Part shown: one piece after another, positions 16,424 to 24,939 of the stretch
How positions within the stretch are numbered: the stretch's first letter is position 1
Layout: every line of letters starts with the position of its first letter
Source: an uncultured Granulosicoccus sp.
Lineage (GTDB): Bacteria; Pseudomonadota; Gammaproteobacteria; Granulosicoccales; Granulosicoccaceae
Length of the DNA: 64,000 nt
Assembly: GCA_947499955.1 (NCBI GenBank)
Contig: CANMQI010000004.1
Location: forward strand, 405,318-469,317
Direction: 5' to 3'
The notes under the pieces: model-generated
Seen by the model: the letters and a program-made list of their open reading frames with translations, nothing else
Databases searched by the model: none
What the model was told of the DNA's origin: nothing
Made by a program: the position numbers and the translations under genes

Positions 16424-18523
16424 TCAGCTACCCGCCTCTGTCTTCATGGCACCGAGTACCTGTTCGACAGGTCCAGCGCGATAAGCATGACCGACCGCAG
16501 CTTCAAGCGCTTTCAGATCCTGCTCAAGCCGAGATGACTCTTCCAGACTCGCCCAGTAGAGAGGGCCACCCCGAAAGCGCGGAAATCCATAACCGTTTGC
16601 CAGCGTCACATCAACGTCGGATGCTCGCTGCGCCACACCCTCTTCCAGCAGGCAGGCAGCTTCATTGACAATGGCTGCCATCAATTGGCGCTGAATGGTT
16701 TCGGTGTCATAGGTCTGCGCCACGATCCGATTGTCGGCGCGTATCTCTTCAATCAGTGCCTTAACCAAGGGGTCGGGCGTCTGTGTGCCCTCAGAATAGT
16801 CGTACCAGCCCTTGCCGGTCTTGCGGCCCAGTCGGCCCATCTCGCACAAGCGATCAGGAATCGTCACATAACGGGCGGCCGGGTCCCGACTGGCCGCCTT
16901 GCGCTTGCGCATTGCCCAGGCGATATCCAGTCCGGACATGTCGGAGACTTCAAACGGCCCCATGGCAAATCCGAAATCCCGAACGGCCGAATCGACCTGG
17001 TCCGGCATTGCGCCATCCAGTATCAGCAGTTCAGCGCGTCCCCGGTAGGCGGCATAGATGCGGTTGCCGATGAACCCTTCGGCAACTTCAGATACAACGG
17101 CCTGTTTGCCAAGCCTGCGCGCCAATGCCATTCCGGTGGCCAGCGTGGTGTCTGATGTGCTGGCGGTCCTGACTACTTCCAGCAATTTCATCAGATCTGC
17201 CGGACTGAAGAAATGCAGGCCGATCACGGATGCCGGCCTTCGCAGATCTGCCACCATTTCATTGATGTCGAGATAGGAGGTGTTGGTGGCCAGGATTGTC
17301 TTGTCGGAGACCACGGCTTCAAGCTCCTTGAGCAATTGCTTCTTGACGCCCATGTCCTCGAAGACGGCTTCAATAACCAGCTCACAACTGCCGAGCCCGT
17401 CCAGCCCGACCTCACCCCGCAGGCGTTCCAGTCGTCGAGAGGCTTCACTATCCTTCAGGCGACCTTTCCTGACGAGTCCCTGGTAGCTGCTGGTGATGGA
17501 CTGCACAGCGACATCTCTGGCGTCACTGTCTCTTTCGACCAGTTGTACGTCCAGTCCGGCGGCCAGCAGCGCTTTCGCAATGCCCTGGCCCATCGTGCCA
17601 CCGCCGATGACAGCGACCGACGAAATCGGCAAAGCCAGGGATTTATCCACGCCTTCGATTACACCTGCCTTTCTCTCGGCGAAAAACAGATAGCGCAAGG
17701 CGAAGGCGTCGGGACTGACTCTCAGCGACTGAAATGTTGCACGCTCATCGGCCAGTGCGTTTGCAGCGGGCTGTGTTGCCGAGGCCTTCACCAGGCGAAT
17801 GGCCTCCAGAACGTTGTGGCGAAACCTGCCGCGTTTGCCTGCGACCTGTTCGGAGCTCTCGACCGCTTCCCGGTTTTCGTCGGGTACCGGCAGTTCGATG
17901 GTCAATCGCTTGGGATGCGCAGCATCACTCAGGAAGGCGATGGCAGCCTCGAGCAGGTCGCCTTGCACCACCTGATCCACCAGTCCGGCACTGAGTGCTT
18001 CCTGCGCAGTGATTCGCTGCGAGCCACAGATCATGGTAATGGCGCGGCTCAAACCGACCAGGCGTGGCAGGCGCTGAGTGCCTCCAGCGCCGGGGACCAT
18101 GCCCAGAGAGACCTCTGGCAAGCCCACTCTGGCGGCAGGCGTGGCCAGACGATAATCGCAGCCAAGGGCCAGTTCCAGTCCGCCACCCAGAGCGACACCG
18201 TGCAGGGCGGCTACAACCGGGAACGGGCTGAGTTCAACTGCCCGTATGACATCGGGGAGCTGAGGCGATGTCAGTGGCAAGCCGAACTCCTTGAGATCGG
18301 ACCCGGCGATGAAACTGCGCCCCTCACCGATCAGTATGGCGCCACTGGCCTTGTACCCTGCGGCCTGTTCCAGTGCATCGATCAGTCCTGCACGAACGGC
18401 TATCGAGCCGGCATTGACCGGTGGATTGTCGATGCGGATGACGGCCAGTGACCCTTGCATCTCAAGCGTCACCTTCTGATCGACCACCCTTGCGTTGCTA
18501 TCTGATTTTAGTGACATACTCAT
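16424..18523 (-). CDS. Bifunctional enoyl-CoA hydratase/3-hydroxyacyl-CoA dehydrogenase (FadJ/FadB-like)
   Basis: This 699-residue protein catalyses two consecutive beta-oxidation steps. The N-terminal crotonase domain (about residues 15-190) keeps both catalytic glutamates, in GGLELAL and LPEVSLG. The dehydrogenase half begins near residue 297 with the Rossmann motif VIGGGTMGQGIA and includes LHFFSPA with the catalytic His and EVAEGFIGNR. A second C-terminal dehydrogenase domain completes the protein. It is the third gene of the leftward operon, 50 bases after the hydro-lyase beta gene. With the two acyl-CoA dehydrogenases at 21120-23479 and PcaF, a full beta-oxidation spiral for a CoA-activated acid is encoded here. 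Confidence 0.92.
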   Translation of the reverse strand: MSMSLKSDSNARVVDQKVTLEMQGSLAVIRIDNPPVNAGSIAVRAGLIDALEQAAGYKASGAILIGEGRSFIAGSDLKEFGLPLTSPQLPDVIRAVELSPFPVVAALHGVALGGGLELALGCDYRLATPAARVGLPEVSLGMVPGAGGTQRLPRLVGLSRAITMICGSQRITAQEALSAGLVDQVVQGDLLEAAIAFLSDAAHPKRLTIELPVPDENREAVESSEQVAGKRGRFRHNVLEAIRLVKASATQPAANALADERATFQSLRVSPDAFALRYLFFAERKAGVIEGVDKSLALPISSVAVIGGGTMGQGIAKALLAAGLDVQLVERDSDARDVAVQSITSSYQGLVRKGRLKDSEASRRLERLRGEVGLDGLGSCELVIEAVFEDMGVKKQLLKELEAVVSDKTILATNTSYLDINEMVADLRRPASVIGLHFFSPADLMKLLEVVRTASTSDTTLATGMALARRLGKQAVVSEVAEGFIGNRIYAAYRGRAELLILDGAMPDQVDSAVRDFGFAMGPFEVSDMSGLDIAWAMRKRKAASRDPAARYVTIPDRLCEMGRLGRKTGKGWYDYSEGTQTPDPLVKALIEEIRADNRIVAQTYDTETIQRQLMAAIVNEAACLLEEGVAQRASDVDVTLANGYGFPRFRGGPLYWASLEESSRLEQDLKALEAAVGHAYRAGPVEQVLGAMKTEAGS

Positions 18524-18572
18524 CTTCTGATTGAATTTTGCGGATCAAGACCGTTGCAACTACCTTCGTGAA

Positions 18573-19190
18573 TCAGGCTTCACGCTCGATTCGCATCTGC
18601 TCGATGATCGATGCTCGTCGTGCATTGGCAGCATCTCTGGTCGAGTCATAGATGCTCTGTCCCTTTGCATCGATCCCGACCACCAGGGGGCCCAGTCTTT
18701 CCACTTCGAGTTTTACTACCCGGTAATGAGAGATCATTTCCGGCCAGCCAACCGCCACGATCTTGCGAATGGCCGAGGTGATGATCGGTGCTCCGCCCCC
18801 CAGAAAGGACAGGTAGACGCAGCCGCAGGCACGCATGGTCTTGGCACAGGCTGCATCCAGCCCTCCCTTGCCGCCAGTAAAACGCAAGCCCAGTCCCGGT
18901 ATGATGCGAGGCATGAAGCCGTTGAAGCGGGTACTTGTGGTGGGGTTCATGTAGCGAATGCGCATTTGCCCATCGGGCGATTCTTCTATCAGGCTGCCCA
19001 GATGAAACAGGGCTCCACCGGTAAAATCGAAGGGCAGCTCTTCCTTGCCATCCAGACACTTCAGCAGGCGATCATGCGTCGGCATACCCGCAGTGGCAAA
19101 TATCTCCCCGCTCAGATACACACTGTCTCCGGCATTGAGCAATTCAACCGCTTCACGGGACATTGGCAGTGTCAGTTCATGTTCAGCCAT
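18573..19190 (-). CDS. Class I fumarase/tartrate dehydratase-type hydro-lyase, beta subunit
   Basis: This 205-residue protein matches the C-terminal (beta) domain of iron-sulfur hydro-lyases, with the swivel-domain signatures GEIFATAGMPTHDR and NPTTSTRFNGFMP. Two-subunit forms include L-tartrate dehydratase, archaeal-type fumarase and dimethylmaleate hydratase. It follows the alpha gene after three bases. Because it sits in a CoA-catabolic operon, hydration of a pathway-specific unsaturated diacid is as likely as housekeeping fumarase activity. Confidence 0.87.
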   Translation of the reverse strand: MAEHELTLPMSREAVELLNAGDSVYLSGEIFATAGMPTHDRLLKCLDGKEELPFDFTGGALFHLGSLIEESPDGQMRIRYMNPTTSTRFNGFMPRIIPGLGLRFTGGKGGLDAACAKTMRACGCVYLSFLGGGAPIITSAIRKIVAVGWPEMISHYRVVKLEVERLGPLVVGIDAKGQSIYDSTRDAANARRASIIEQMRIEREA

Positions 19191-19193
19191 GAC

Positions 19194-20063
19194 TTATTCC
19201 ATCCTCTCGATACGACCGTCACCCCAGAGTCGAGCTCGGGTACGACGATTGATCCAGCAGTTGAAGCAGACAGCGACCGGGGTAAACCCGTGGCCCGATG
19301 AGAAGTCCACATGCACTGCCAGCGCGGTGGTGTCACCGCCGGTACCCATCGGGCCGAATCCCAGGCTGTTGACCGCCTTGGTCAGTCGCTCTTCCATGGC
19401 CGCCAGTTCAGGATGCTCATTGACTGAACCGATCGTTCTCAGCGTCTGCTTCTTGGCCAGCGATGCGCAGGAATCAAAGGTACCGCCAATGCCAACACCG
19501 ATGATGACCGGCGGGCAATGCTGTGCTCCGGCCTTGATGGCAACATCCAGCACATAGGTTTCAATCTCTTCAAGAGAGGGAAACGTGAACAGTTCCAGTG
19601 AGGCCCATCGGCCGGAGCCCAGTGCCTTGGGGGAGCAGGTAATCTCGACATACTCTGCGTCACTTTCCAGGTCATAGGACACGATCGGCATGTCCTTGCC
19701 GTGATAGCTGCGTTCCAGGGTCAGGGGGTTGGTGACGTGTTGCAACAAGGGTGGATCGATGGTGTCCACCAGAATCTCGTAACCGGCTCGAATGGATTTC
19801 TTCAGGTCGCCACTGATCGGTGCCCGGGTGCCAATCTTGACAAAGTAGACCGGTACACCACTGTCCGAACAGACGAAGGTGTTCTTGTCCTCAGCCATTT
19901 CAGCGCTGCGCAACTGCATGGCCAGAGTCTTGCGCGCCGTTTCGCTGGTCTCTGTCTCCATGGCGGCAGCCATGGCCGCCTTGGTATCGTCAGGGACCTT
20001 GCGCAGCGCCCAGGAGTACAGATCGGCCGTTGCCTGGCGAATCATTTCATCGGTGATTGACAT
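19194..20063 (-). CDS. Class I fumarase/tartrate dehydratase-type hydro-lyase, alpha subunit
   Basis: This 289-residue protein carries the [4Fe-4S]-binding N-terminal part of class I hydro-lyases. Candidate cluster cysteines lie in FVCSDSG, in the GGTFDSCASLAKK segment and in VCFNCW. GSGRWASLELF and GPMGTGGDTTALAVHVD are family landmarks. It is the first gene of the long leftward operon (20063 to about 13174), whose promoter carries the TAAGCTA-type palindrome 24 bases upstream of the ATG. The products of alpha and beta genes assemble into one oxygen-sensitive dehydratase. Substrate is not determinable. Confidence 0.88.
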   Translation of the reverse strand: MSITDEMIRQATADLYSWALRKVPDDTKAAMAAAMETETSETARKTLAMQLRSAEMAEDKNTFVCSDSGVPVYFVKIGTRAPISGDLKKSIRAGYEILVDTIDPPLLQHVTNPLTLERSYHGKDMPIVSYDLESDAEYVEITCSPKALGSGRWASLELFTFPSLEEIETYVLDVAIKAGAQHCPPVIIGVGIGGTFDSCASLAKKQTLRTIGSVNEHPELAAMEERLTKAVNSLGFGPMGTGGDTTALAVHVDFSSGHGFTPVAVCFNCWINRRTRARLWGDGRIERME

Positions 20064-20086
20064 GTATTACCCGGCTAAAAATCCTA

Positions 20087-20106
20087 TAAGCTAACTTTAT
20101 ACTTTA
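20087..20106. promoter_or_regulatory. TAAGCTA-N6-TAcTtTA palindrome, site 1 of 4
   Basis: The left arm TAAGCTA is exact and the right arm TACTTTA differs from TAGCTTA at two positions, with the same six-base spacer as the perfect site at 23505-23524. It overlaps the AT-rich core promoter region of the hydro-lyase operon, so binding would probably repress. Inference from repeated occurrence. Confidence 0.5.
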
Positions 20107-20181
20107 TTGCTACCGCTTGTCGAGTCTTCAATGCGTTTCTTTCGTAAGACGAGGCGCTTTTCAGTGCAGATATCTTGACGC

Positions 20182-20964
20182 TCAGCCTGGCTGCAAGGCC
20201 TCGTCCCATGCAGCTATCTGCGCAGCTACCTCAACGGGTCTTTCATCCGGTAATGCATGGCTGGCACCTTCGACGGTACGAATGCTGACTCGATCCCCCA
20301 ACTCGCGGATGAAATCGTCACGGTTGCCCGGTGCGCGAAACGGGTCCTGAAGCGCAATGAGGTCCAGCACCGGTGCCGTACCACTGTGCCACCAGCTATC
20401 TCTGTCAGTGGCTGTTCGTGCTGCACGCTGCATGGCAATCACGTCCGCATGCCATCCATCCAGCCAGGGCTCGGGATCATTGCCTGCGGCGAAGAAAGCC
20501 AGACGCAGCGCATCCAGACGCTGTTCTCGCGTGGCGTCTTCAGAGGCCAGGCAATCAATGGCCTCTGACAACTCGGCCGGCCATTTGCCTGACCCGGCAG
20601 CAATCAGTACGAGTCCGCGCACCAACTCGGGATAGCCTGCGGCGACGGTTCTGGCAAGCCAGCAACCGAATGCATGTCCGGCAATGATGACGCTGTCGGT
20701 TTCGGCTCGTATTGCTGCAACCGCATCGGCCGCCAGATCATGAAAGTCGATACCCGTCATGGGTCCTGCGCTACCGGCGATGCCGCGCGGCTCGGGCAAG
20801 ATGACCTTGAAGCCACGCGCCACCAGTGCATGACAGAGTTCCGTGAAATCCTTGCCACTGCGCCCTGTCGATGGCAGCAGGCAGATCGCTCGCCCCTCCC
20901 CCATCACGTGATACACGATGCTGGCCTCACCTGCCACGACACGTCTTGTTTGCATGATTTCCAT
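20182..20964 (-). CDS. Alpha/beta hydrolase-fold protein with Ala at the nucleophile position
   Basis: This 260-residue protein has the layout of an alpha/beta hydrolase: PEPRGIAGS in place of the usual D-x-R-G-x-G-x-S strand turn, the elbow at residues 96-100, and a late GASHALPDE segment with the catalytic His. The elbow reads G-H-A-F-G, with Ala98 (codon GCA at 20671-20673) where Ser, Cys or Asp should be. Standard serine hydrolysis is therefore not possible as written. A cofactorless oxygenase, a lyase or a non-catalytic role are alternatives. It is the last gene of the leftward acyl-CoA dehydrogenase operon, 155 bases after the second dehydrogenase. Confidence 0.78.
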   Translation of the reverse strand: MEIMQTRRVVAGEASIVYHVMGEGRAICLLPSTGRSGKDFTELCHALVARGFKVILPEPRGIAGSAGPMTGIDFHDLAADAVAAIRAETDSVIIAGHAFGCWLARTVAAGYPELVRGLVLIAAGSGKWPAELSEAIDCLASEDATREQRLDALRLAFFAAGNDPEPWLDGWHADVIAMQRAARTATDRDSWWHSGTAPVLDLIALQDPFRAPGNRDDFIRELGDRVSIRTVEGASHALPDERPVEVAAQIAAWDEALQPG

Positions 20965-21119
20965 CCTGATACTGTTCTGCCGTTACGCCCGGAGCGTCTT
21001 GCAACGCCGGCCTGATTCAAGGAGAGCGGCCATGGAGCCCCTGAGTTGCTGGTACGAGTATTGACAGGCCGTTGTGCAGCGGTGCGCAGCAGCATCAACC
21101 CGGTTGAGTGGCGGAGGAA

Positions 21120-22319
21120 TCACGCGGGCAGATCCAGACTGTAACGGGCCAGCACATTGCGCATGATTTCGGTCGAGCCGCCAAAGATGGTCGTTGGCCG
21201 TGCAGCCAGATAGGTGCCTGCCGCGTCATGGCGTCTGTCTCCGTCGTCGTCCAGTCGCACTCCCGCCAGACTGCCTGCCACCTGCATCAGTTCCTCTGAG
21301 ATGCGCTGGTAGAGTTCGCTCTGAAATATCTTCAACACCCCCACATCCGGTCCGATGACCTCACCACGGCGAAGTCGGTCCATATAGGATTCGAACAGGT
21401 CATTCAGGTCGCCCAGGTCCATGGCCAATGCCGCGAATCTGTCGCCAAAGGCAGGATCATTCCAGAGGCCGTTCTTGCGTGCCAGTGCTTCCAGTCGCGC
21501 CAGTGCGCTGGCCGACAGCCGCGGGGCACCGATGAACACACGCTCATGACCCAGCAATGCCTTGGCCATGGTCCATCCCTGATTGACTTCGCCAACGATG
21601 TTGCCAAGCGGAATACGAACAGCATCGAAGAAGATCTCGCAGAACTCCGCGTGACCCTCCAGGTTCTCGATGGGGCGAACCGTCACCCCTGGCGCATCCA
21701 TGGGTGCCAGCAGGAAGCTGATACCAGCCTGCTTTTTCACCGTGGCGTCAGTTCTGGCCAGCACGAAAACCTGATTGGCATCCGCCCCGAGCGTCACCCA
21801 GGTCTTCTGGCCATCAATGACCCATTCGTCACCGTCACGTATGGCTGTCGTCCTGAGTGCGGCAAGGTCCGATCCGGCACCGGGTTCGCTGTATCCCTGT
21901 GCCCAGATATCCTCGCCCTGCAGAATGCGTGGAAGATAATGGTCCTGCTGCTCGGAAGAGCCGTACTGCATGAGCAAGGGGCCGAGCATGACGGTGCCTA
22001 TGTCGTGAATCCGTGCACAACCGTAGCGCTCGAATTCCTCGATCAGGATCAGGTGCCTGGTTGCGTCCAGACCCATGCCGCCGAGCGCCTGCGGCCAGGT
22101 CGGTGCGAGCCAGCCACAACGGGCCAGTCTTGCATACCAGGGCTTGACCTCCGGCCAGCGCAGGCGTCGTTGCGCGAACCGGGGAATATCGGGGTAATGA
22201 CTGCTGACGAACTCTCGCACCAGTTCCCGGAAACCGACATCGGACATGGCATTGAAATCGGGATGCGGTGGGTGGTCTGCGAGAAAGGGAGGCGTCTCGA
22301 TCGTGTCAGGTGTCTTCAT
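21120..22319 (-). CDS. Acyl-CoA dehydrogenase family protein (FadE-like subunit 2)
   Basis: This FAD enzyme forms the first double bond of an acyl-CoA. The 399-residue protein has the helical N-domain, the central beta domain (SEPGAGSDLAALRT, DGQKTWVTLG), and the C-terminal flavin-contact motif FGGSTEIMRN. Its ATG overlaps the stop of the upstream acyl-CoA dehydrogenase gene by four bases. Tightly coupled unequal pairs of this kind often form heteromeric enzymes, as known for steroid side-chain dehydrogenases, and each half alone may be inactive. Substrate unknown. Confidence 0.9.
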   Translation of the reverse strand: MKTPDTIETPPFLADHPPHPDFNAMSDVGFRELVREFVSSHYPDIPRFAQRRLRWPEVKPWYARLARCGWLAPTWPQALGGMGLDATRHLILIEEFERYGCARIHDIGTVMLGPLLMQYGSSEQQDHYLPRILQGEDIWAQGYSEPGAGSDLAALRTTAIRDGDEWVIDGQKTWVTLGADANQVFVLARTDATVKKQAGISFLLAPMDAPGVTVRPIENLEGHAEFCEIFFDAVRIPLGNIVGEVNQGWTMAKALLGHERVFIGAPRLSASALARLEALARKNGLWNDPAFGDRFAALAMDLGDLNDLFESYMDRLRRGEVIGPDVGVLKIFQSELYQRISEELMQVAGSLAGVRLDDDGDRRHDAAGTYLAARPTTIFGGSTEIMRNVLARYSLDLPA

Positions 22320-23479
22320 GAACAGGCTCCGATCAAGGTCGAGTGAGCGGGTTCGAGGCTATCGGTAGGGACGTGGTCGCGTGCGGAGCTGTCGAGCAAG
22401 GAGTTGCCGATCGGGTTTTCCCGCAGAGTCAGGAACTGCTTGCGCAGCGCATGTTCCGGTGCAAACTGGCCGGCCTCGCTCATTGCCTTTCTGACGAACA
22501 GGCCGATATCTGCCTCATCGGTGCAACCGATGGCACCGTGCATCTGTACGACTTCACGCGCAACCTGGCGCGCAAGAGCGGCAGCCCGGGTTCGCGCTCG
22601 CAGCACGGCAAGACTGCAATGTGTGCCGTCCTGGCCAAGATCGATCTTCGCTGCCGCTGCATTGATGGCTGCGCGTGCCAGCTCCAATTGCACCTTGATG
22701 TCCGTTGCCCGATGCTGAAGTGCCTGGAAGCTGCCGATGGCCACATCGAATTGTCGGCGTATACGCAGGTAATCCAGCGTGATCTCGAAGGCTCGTTCGG
22801 ACACGCCCAGCAGATAGCCGCCATGCAGCACCATGGCGGTATCCAGGGCGCTTGCGATGTCGTGGCAGGGTCGTAGCTCGCACACTACCTCGTCGAAATC
22901 CAGTTGCGCCTGAAAGGTCCCGTCATGCATGGCCAGCGTTGTCATTGACAGACCTTTTGCGTCTCGCGGTAACAGCGCCAGTCCTGCCGTCGTCGTCACT
23001 ACGAACAGGTCGGCGCCGGTAGCTCCGCAAACGGCCGTTCTGGACCCACTCAATCTGCCGTTCGATACCGTGATGCCGGTATGTGGGTCGAGCCCGGCAG
23101 GGCTTGCCTGCCAGGCGGGTACCATCAACAGCTCTCCACTCAATGTGGCTTCCAGCTCGGCGTCAAATCCGGCGTTCTCTGCCAGCTGCATGGCCAGCCA
23201 GGCTGGCAGTACCGGTTCAGGCACCAGTCCCTGGCCAAGAACCTGTGCCAGAGCAACCGTTTCACGCACACCGAGGCCAAGACCCCCGCTCTCTTCCTTC
23301 ACCTGAATGCCGAGCCAGCCCATATCGACAACGGATGCCCAGACCTTGCGAGAGAAGCCCGGCTCGACCCAGCGCTGCGATCTCACTCGTGACAGATCGC
23401 CGTCCACCGGGACGATTGCGCCAGCACTCTCGGTCAGCATCCGAACGTTCTCGACCCACTCCTCGGGCTCGGTTGTCAT
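22316..23479 (-). CDS. Acyl-CoA dehydrogenase family protein (divergent, FadE-like subunit 1)
   Basis: This 387-residue acyl-CoA dehydrogenase-like protein is much less conserved in its middle domain than its downstream partner. It keeps the C-terminal QMHGAIGCTDEADIGLF segment typical of small ACAD partners. I start at ATG 23479, which has CGGAG nine bases upstream. The longer frame needs a TTG. It is first in a leftward operon with the partner dehydrogenase (four-base overlap) and the atypical hydrolase. The perfect TAAGCTA-N6-TAGCTTA palindrome lies 26-45 bases upstream of the start, on the core promoter. Confidence 0.87.
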   Translation of the reverse strand: MTTEPEEWVENVRMLTESAGAIVPVDGDLSRVRSQRWVEPGFSRKVWASVVDMGWLGIQVKEESGGLGLGVRETVALAQVLGQGLVPEPVLPAWLAMQLAENAGFDAELEATLSGELLMVPAWQASPAGLDPHTGITVSNGRLSGSRTAVCGATGADLFVVTTTAGLALLPRDAKGLSMTTLAMHDGTFQAQLDFDEVVCELRPCHDIASALDTAMVLHGGYLLGVSERAFEITLDYLRIRRQFDVAIGSFQALQHRATDIKVQLELARAAINAAAAKIDLGQDGTHCSLAVLRARTRAAALARQVAREVVQMHGAIGCTDEADIGLFVRKAMSEAGQFAPEHALRKQFLTLRENPIGNSLLDSSARDHVPTDSLEPAHSTLIGACS

Positions 23480-23504
23480 CGTGTCTTGCTCCGGAATCAA
23501 CCAA

Positions 23505-23524
23505 TAAGCTATATTGCTAGCTTA
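23505..23524. promoter_or_regulatory. Perfect TAAGCTA-N6-TAGCTTA palindrome, site 2 of 4
   Basis: This is the reference copy: 7-bp arms TAAGCTA and TAGCTTA around TATTGC, with symmetry extending to flanking AT pairs. It sits immediately upstream of the acyl-CoA dehydrogenase operon (start 23479). Three related copies with the same six-base spacing occur at 20087, 24139 and 30825. Confidence 0.65.
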
Positions 23525-23636
23525 TAGTAATACCGATTGAAGCTGGACGCAATGATCAAATACAGCAAGGTCAGTTGAACAACGAGACCGCTTGAGTTTC
23601 CTCTACATGCAGGGTCCAATCGGCGGTACGCGCGCG

Positions 23637-24095
23637 TCACGCAGAGCCGATAAGCAGAATGCCTTCGGCCACCAGGGCCGTACTGCCGGCTTCTTCGATC
23701 TCGACGGTTGACGTCAGAAACACCTTCACTCCCTGGCGATGCGGCTGCACGTCTGCGACCGTCTGGACAAGGCGGATAGGTGTATCGACCGGAACCGGCG
23801 CTGTGAATCGGACTCGCTCATAACCGTAGCTCAATCCGGCACCACGGCGCTCGATGCGGAACAGATCGCGCTGCCAGGCAGGAATCAACGACAGAATATA
23901 CAGACCGTGCGCGATGGTCCGTCCACCTGGGCGCTCGCGTCTGGCTCGTTCCTCATCGACATGGATCCAGTGATCATCGCCCGTCAGGGTGGCGTAGGCA
24001 GAGATCTGCGCCTGCGTGACCGTGCGCCATGCGGTCGGACCAAGACGCTTGCCAATGTGCTGTTCGAACTCCGTGGGTGTGTTCAGCAAGAGCAT
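23637..24095 (-). CDS. MaoC-like (R)-specific enoyl-CoA hydratase
   Basis: This single hotdog-fold dehydratase of 152 residues has the hydratase-2 type motif: T-G-D-D-H-W-I-H (Asp and His active-site pair) and the following TIAHGLYILSL helix. It would hydrate a trans-2-enoyl-CoA to the R-alcohol. AGGAG precedes the ATG. It is transcribed left, divergent from the GST/monooxygenase pair, with a degenerate copy of the TAAGCTA palindrome between them. It stands apart from the acyl-CoA dehydrogenase operon, whose start lies downstream of it by about 160 bases. Confidence 0.88.
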   Translation of the reverse strand: MLLLNTPTEFEQHIGKRLGPTAWRTVTQAQISAYATLTGDDHWIHVDEERARRERPGGRTIAHGLYILSLIPAWQRDLFRIERRGAGLSYGYERVRFTAPVPVDTPIRLVQTVADVQPHRQGVKVFLTSTVEIEEAGSTALVAEGILLIGSA

Positions 24096-24138
24096 GCAAT
24101 TCTCCTCATTCAGGCCAGGCCGTTTTCATAAACGCTAA

Positions 24139-24158
24139 AATACTATATAAATAGCTTT
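24139..24158. promoter_or_regulatory. Degenerate TAAGCTA-type palindrome, site 3 of 4
   Basis: The right arm TAGCTTT matches six of seven positions; the left arm AATACTA matches four of seven at the same six-base spacing. It lies in the AT-rich divergent promoter between the MaoC gene (24095, leftward) and the GST gene (24199, rightward), so one site could control both. Weaker than the other three. Confidence 0.4.
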
Positions 24159-24198
24159 TATAGAATCGGAATACCGCCCGAACAGATCTCATGGTTTC

Positions 24199-24873
24199 AT
24201 GAAATTACACTGGTCCCCTCGCTCGCCGTTCGTGCGCAAGGTCAATATCGTCCTGGAAGAGTGCGGACTGACCGAGACGGTGGAGCGCGTACGCTCGGTT
24301 GCCGTGTTTGCCGCGGCACCGAATCCCGACATCCTGCAGGACAATCCGCTGGGCAAGATACCGGTGCTGATCACGGACGACGGACTGAAGCTGTTCGATT
24401 CCAGAGTCATCTGCGACTATCTGATAACGCTGACCAGGCGGGACGATCTGCTGCCAGCCAGCCCCGCTTTGCGTATCAGGCATCTGCGCTGGCAGGCTCT
24501 GGGTGATGGTTTGACCGATATTCTGCTGCTCTGGCGCATCGAAAGAGCGCGCAAGGAACAGGCAGACCCCATCATCCTTGCAGCGCTCGAAACCAAGACA
24601 CGTGCTGCTCTGGCGACGCTGGACGAGGAAAGCGTCGAACTGGCGCAGACCCCGTTTGGCCTCGGCCATATCGCCGTGGCCTGTGCGATCGGTCAACTGG
24701 ATTTTCGCTACGCCGATTGTGGCTGGCGACGCGCGCTGCCGGATCTTGCGGCCTGGTACGGTGAAGTTGCAACACGGCCGTCAATGGTATCGACCAGCAT
24801 CATTGATGATGACAAGGCTTCCAGCGACACTATGGATAATATTCCTGCATTCATTTACGACACGAGCAAGTAG
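24199..24873 (+). CDS. Glutathione S-transferase family protein
   Basis: This 224-residue GST starts MKLHWSPRSPFVRKVNIVL, almost the same as the GST at 14969-15631. It has the cis-Pro segment GKIPVL and the C-domain Q-L-D-F-R-Y-A-D-C-G-W. The two are clear paralogues within one proposed regulon, which suggests two glutathione-dependent steps or substrates. It is followed after 66 bases by the flavin monooxygenase gene and is probably co-transcribed with it. Its catalytic role is unknown. Confidence 0.88.
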   Translation: MKLHWSPRSPFVRKVNIVLEECGLTETVERVRSVAVFAAAPNPDILQDNPLGKIPVLITDDGLKLFDSRVICDYLITLTRRDDLLPASPALRIRHLRWQALGDGLTDILLLWRIERARKEQADPIILAALETKTRAALATLDEESVELAQTPFGLGHIAVACAIGQLDFRYADCGWRRALPDLAAWYGEVATRPSMVSTSIIDDDKASSDTMDNIPAFIYDTSK

Positions 24874-24939
24874 GCTTCAGTCAATGCAATTCGTGTTCAA
24901 ACGCGGTGCGAACCGTACGAAGCAAGTGGAGAGAGAATC

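Noticed and set aside
17213-18451. Plus-strand open frame of 412 codons opposite the FadJ-like gene
   Set aside because: The minus-strand protein has full domain structure and catalytic residues; the opposite frame has none and would overlap it completely.
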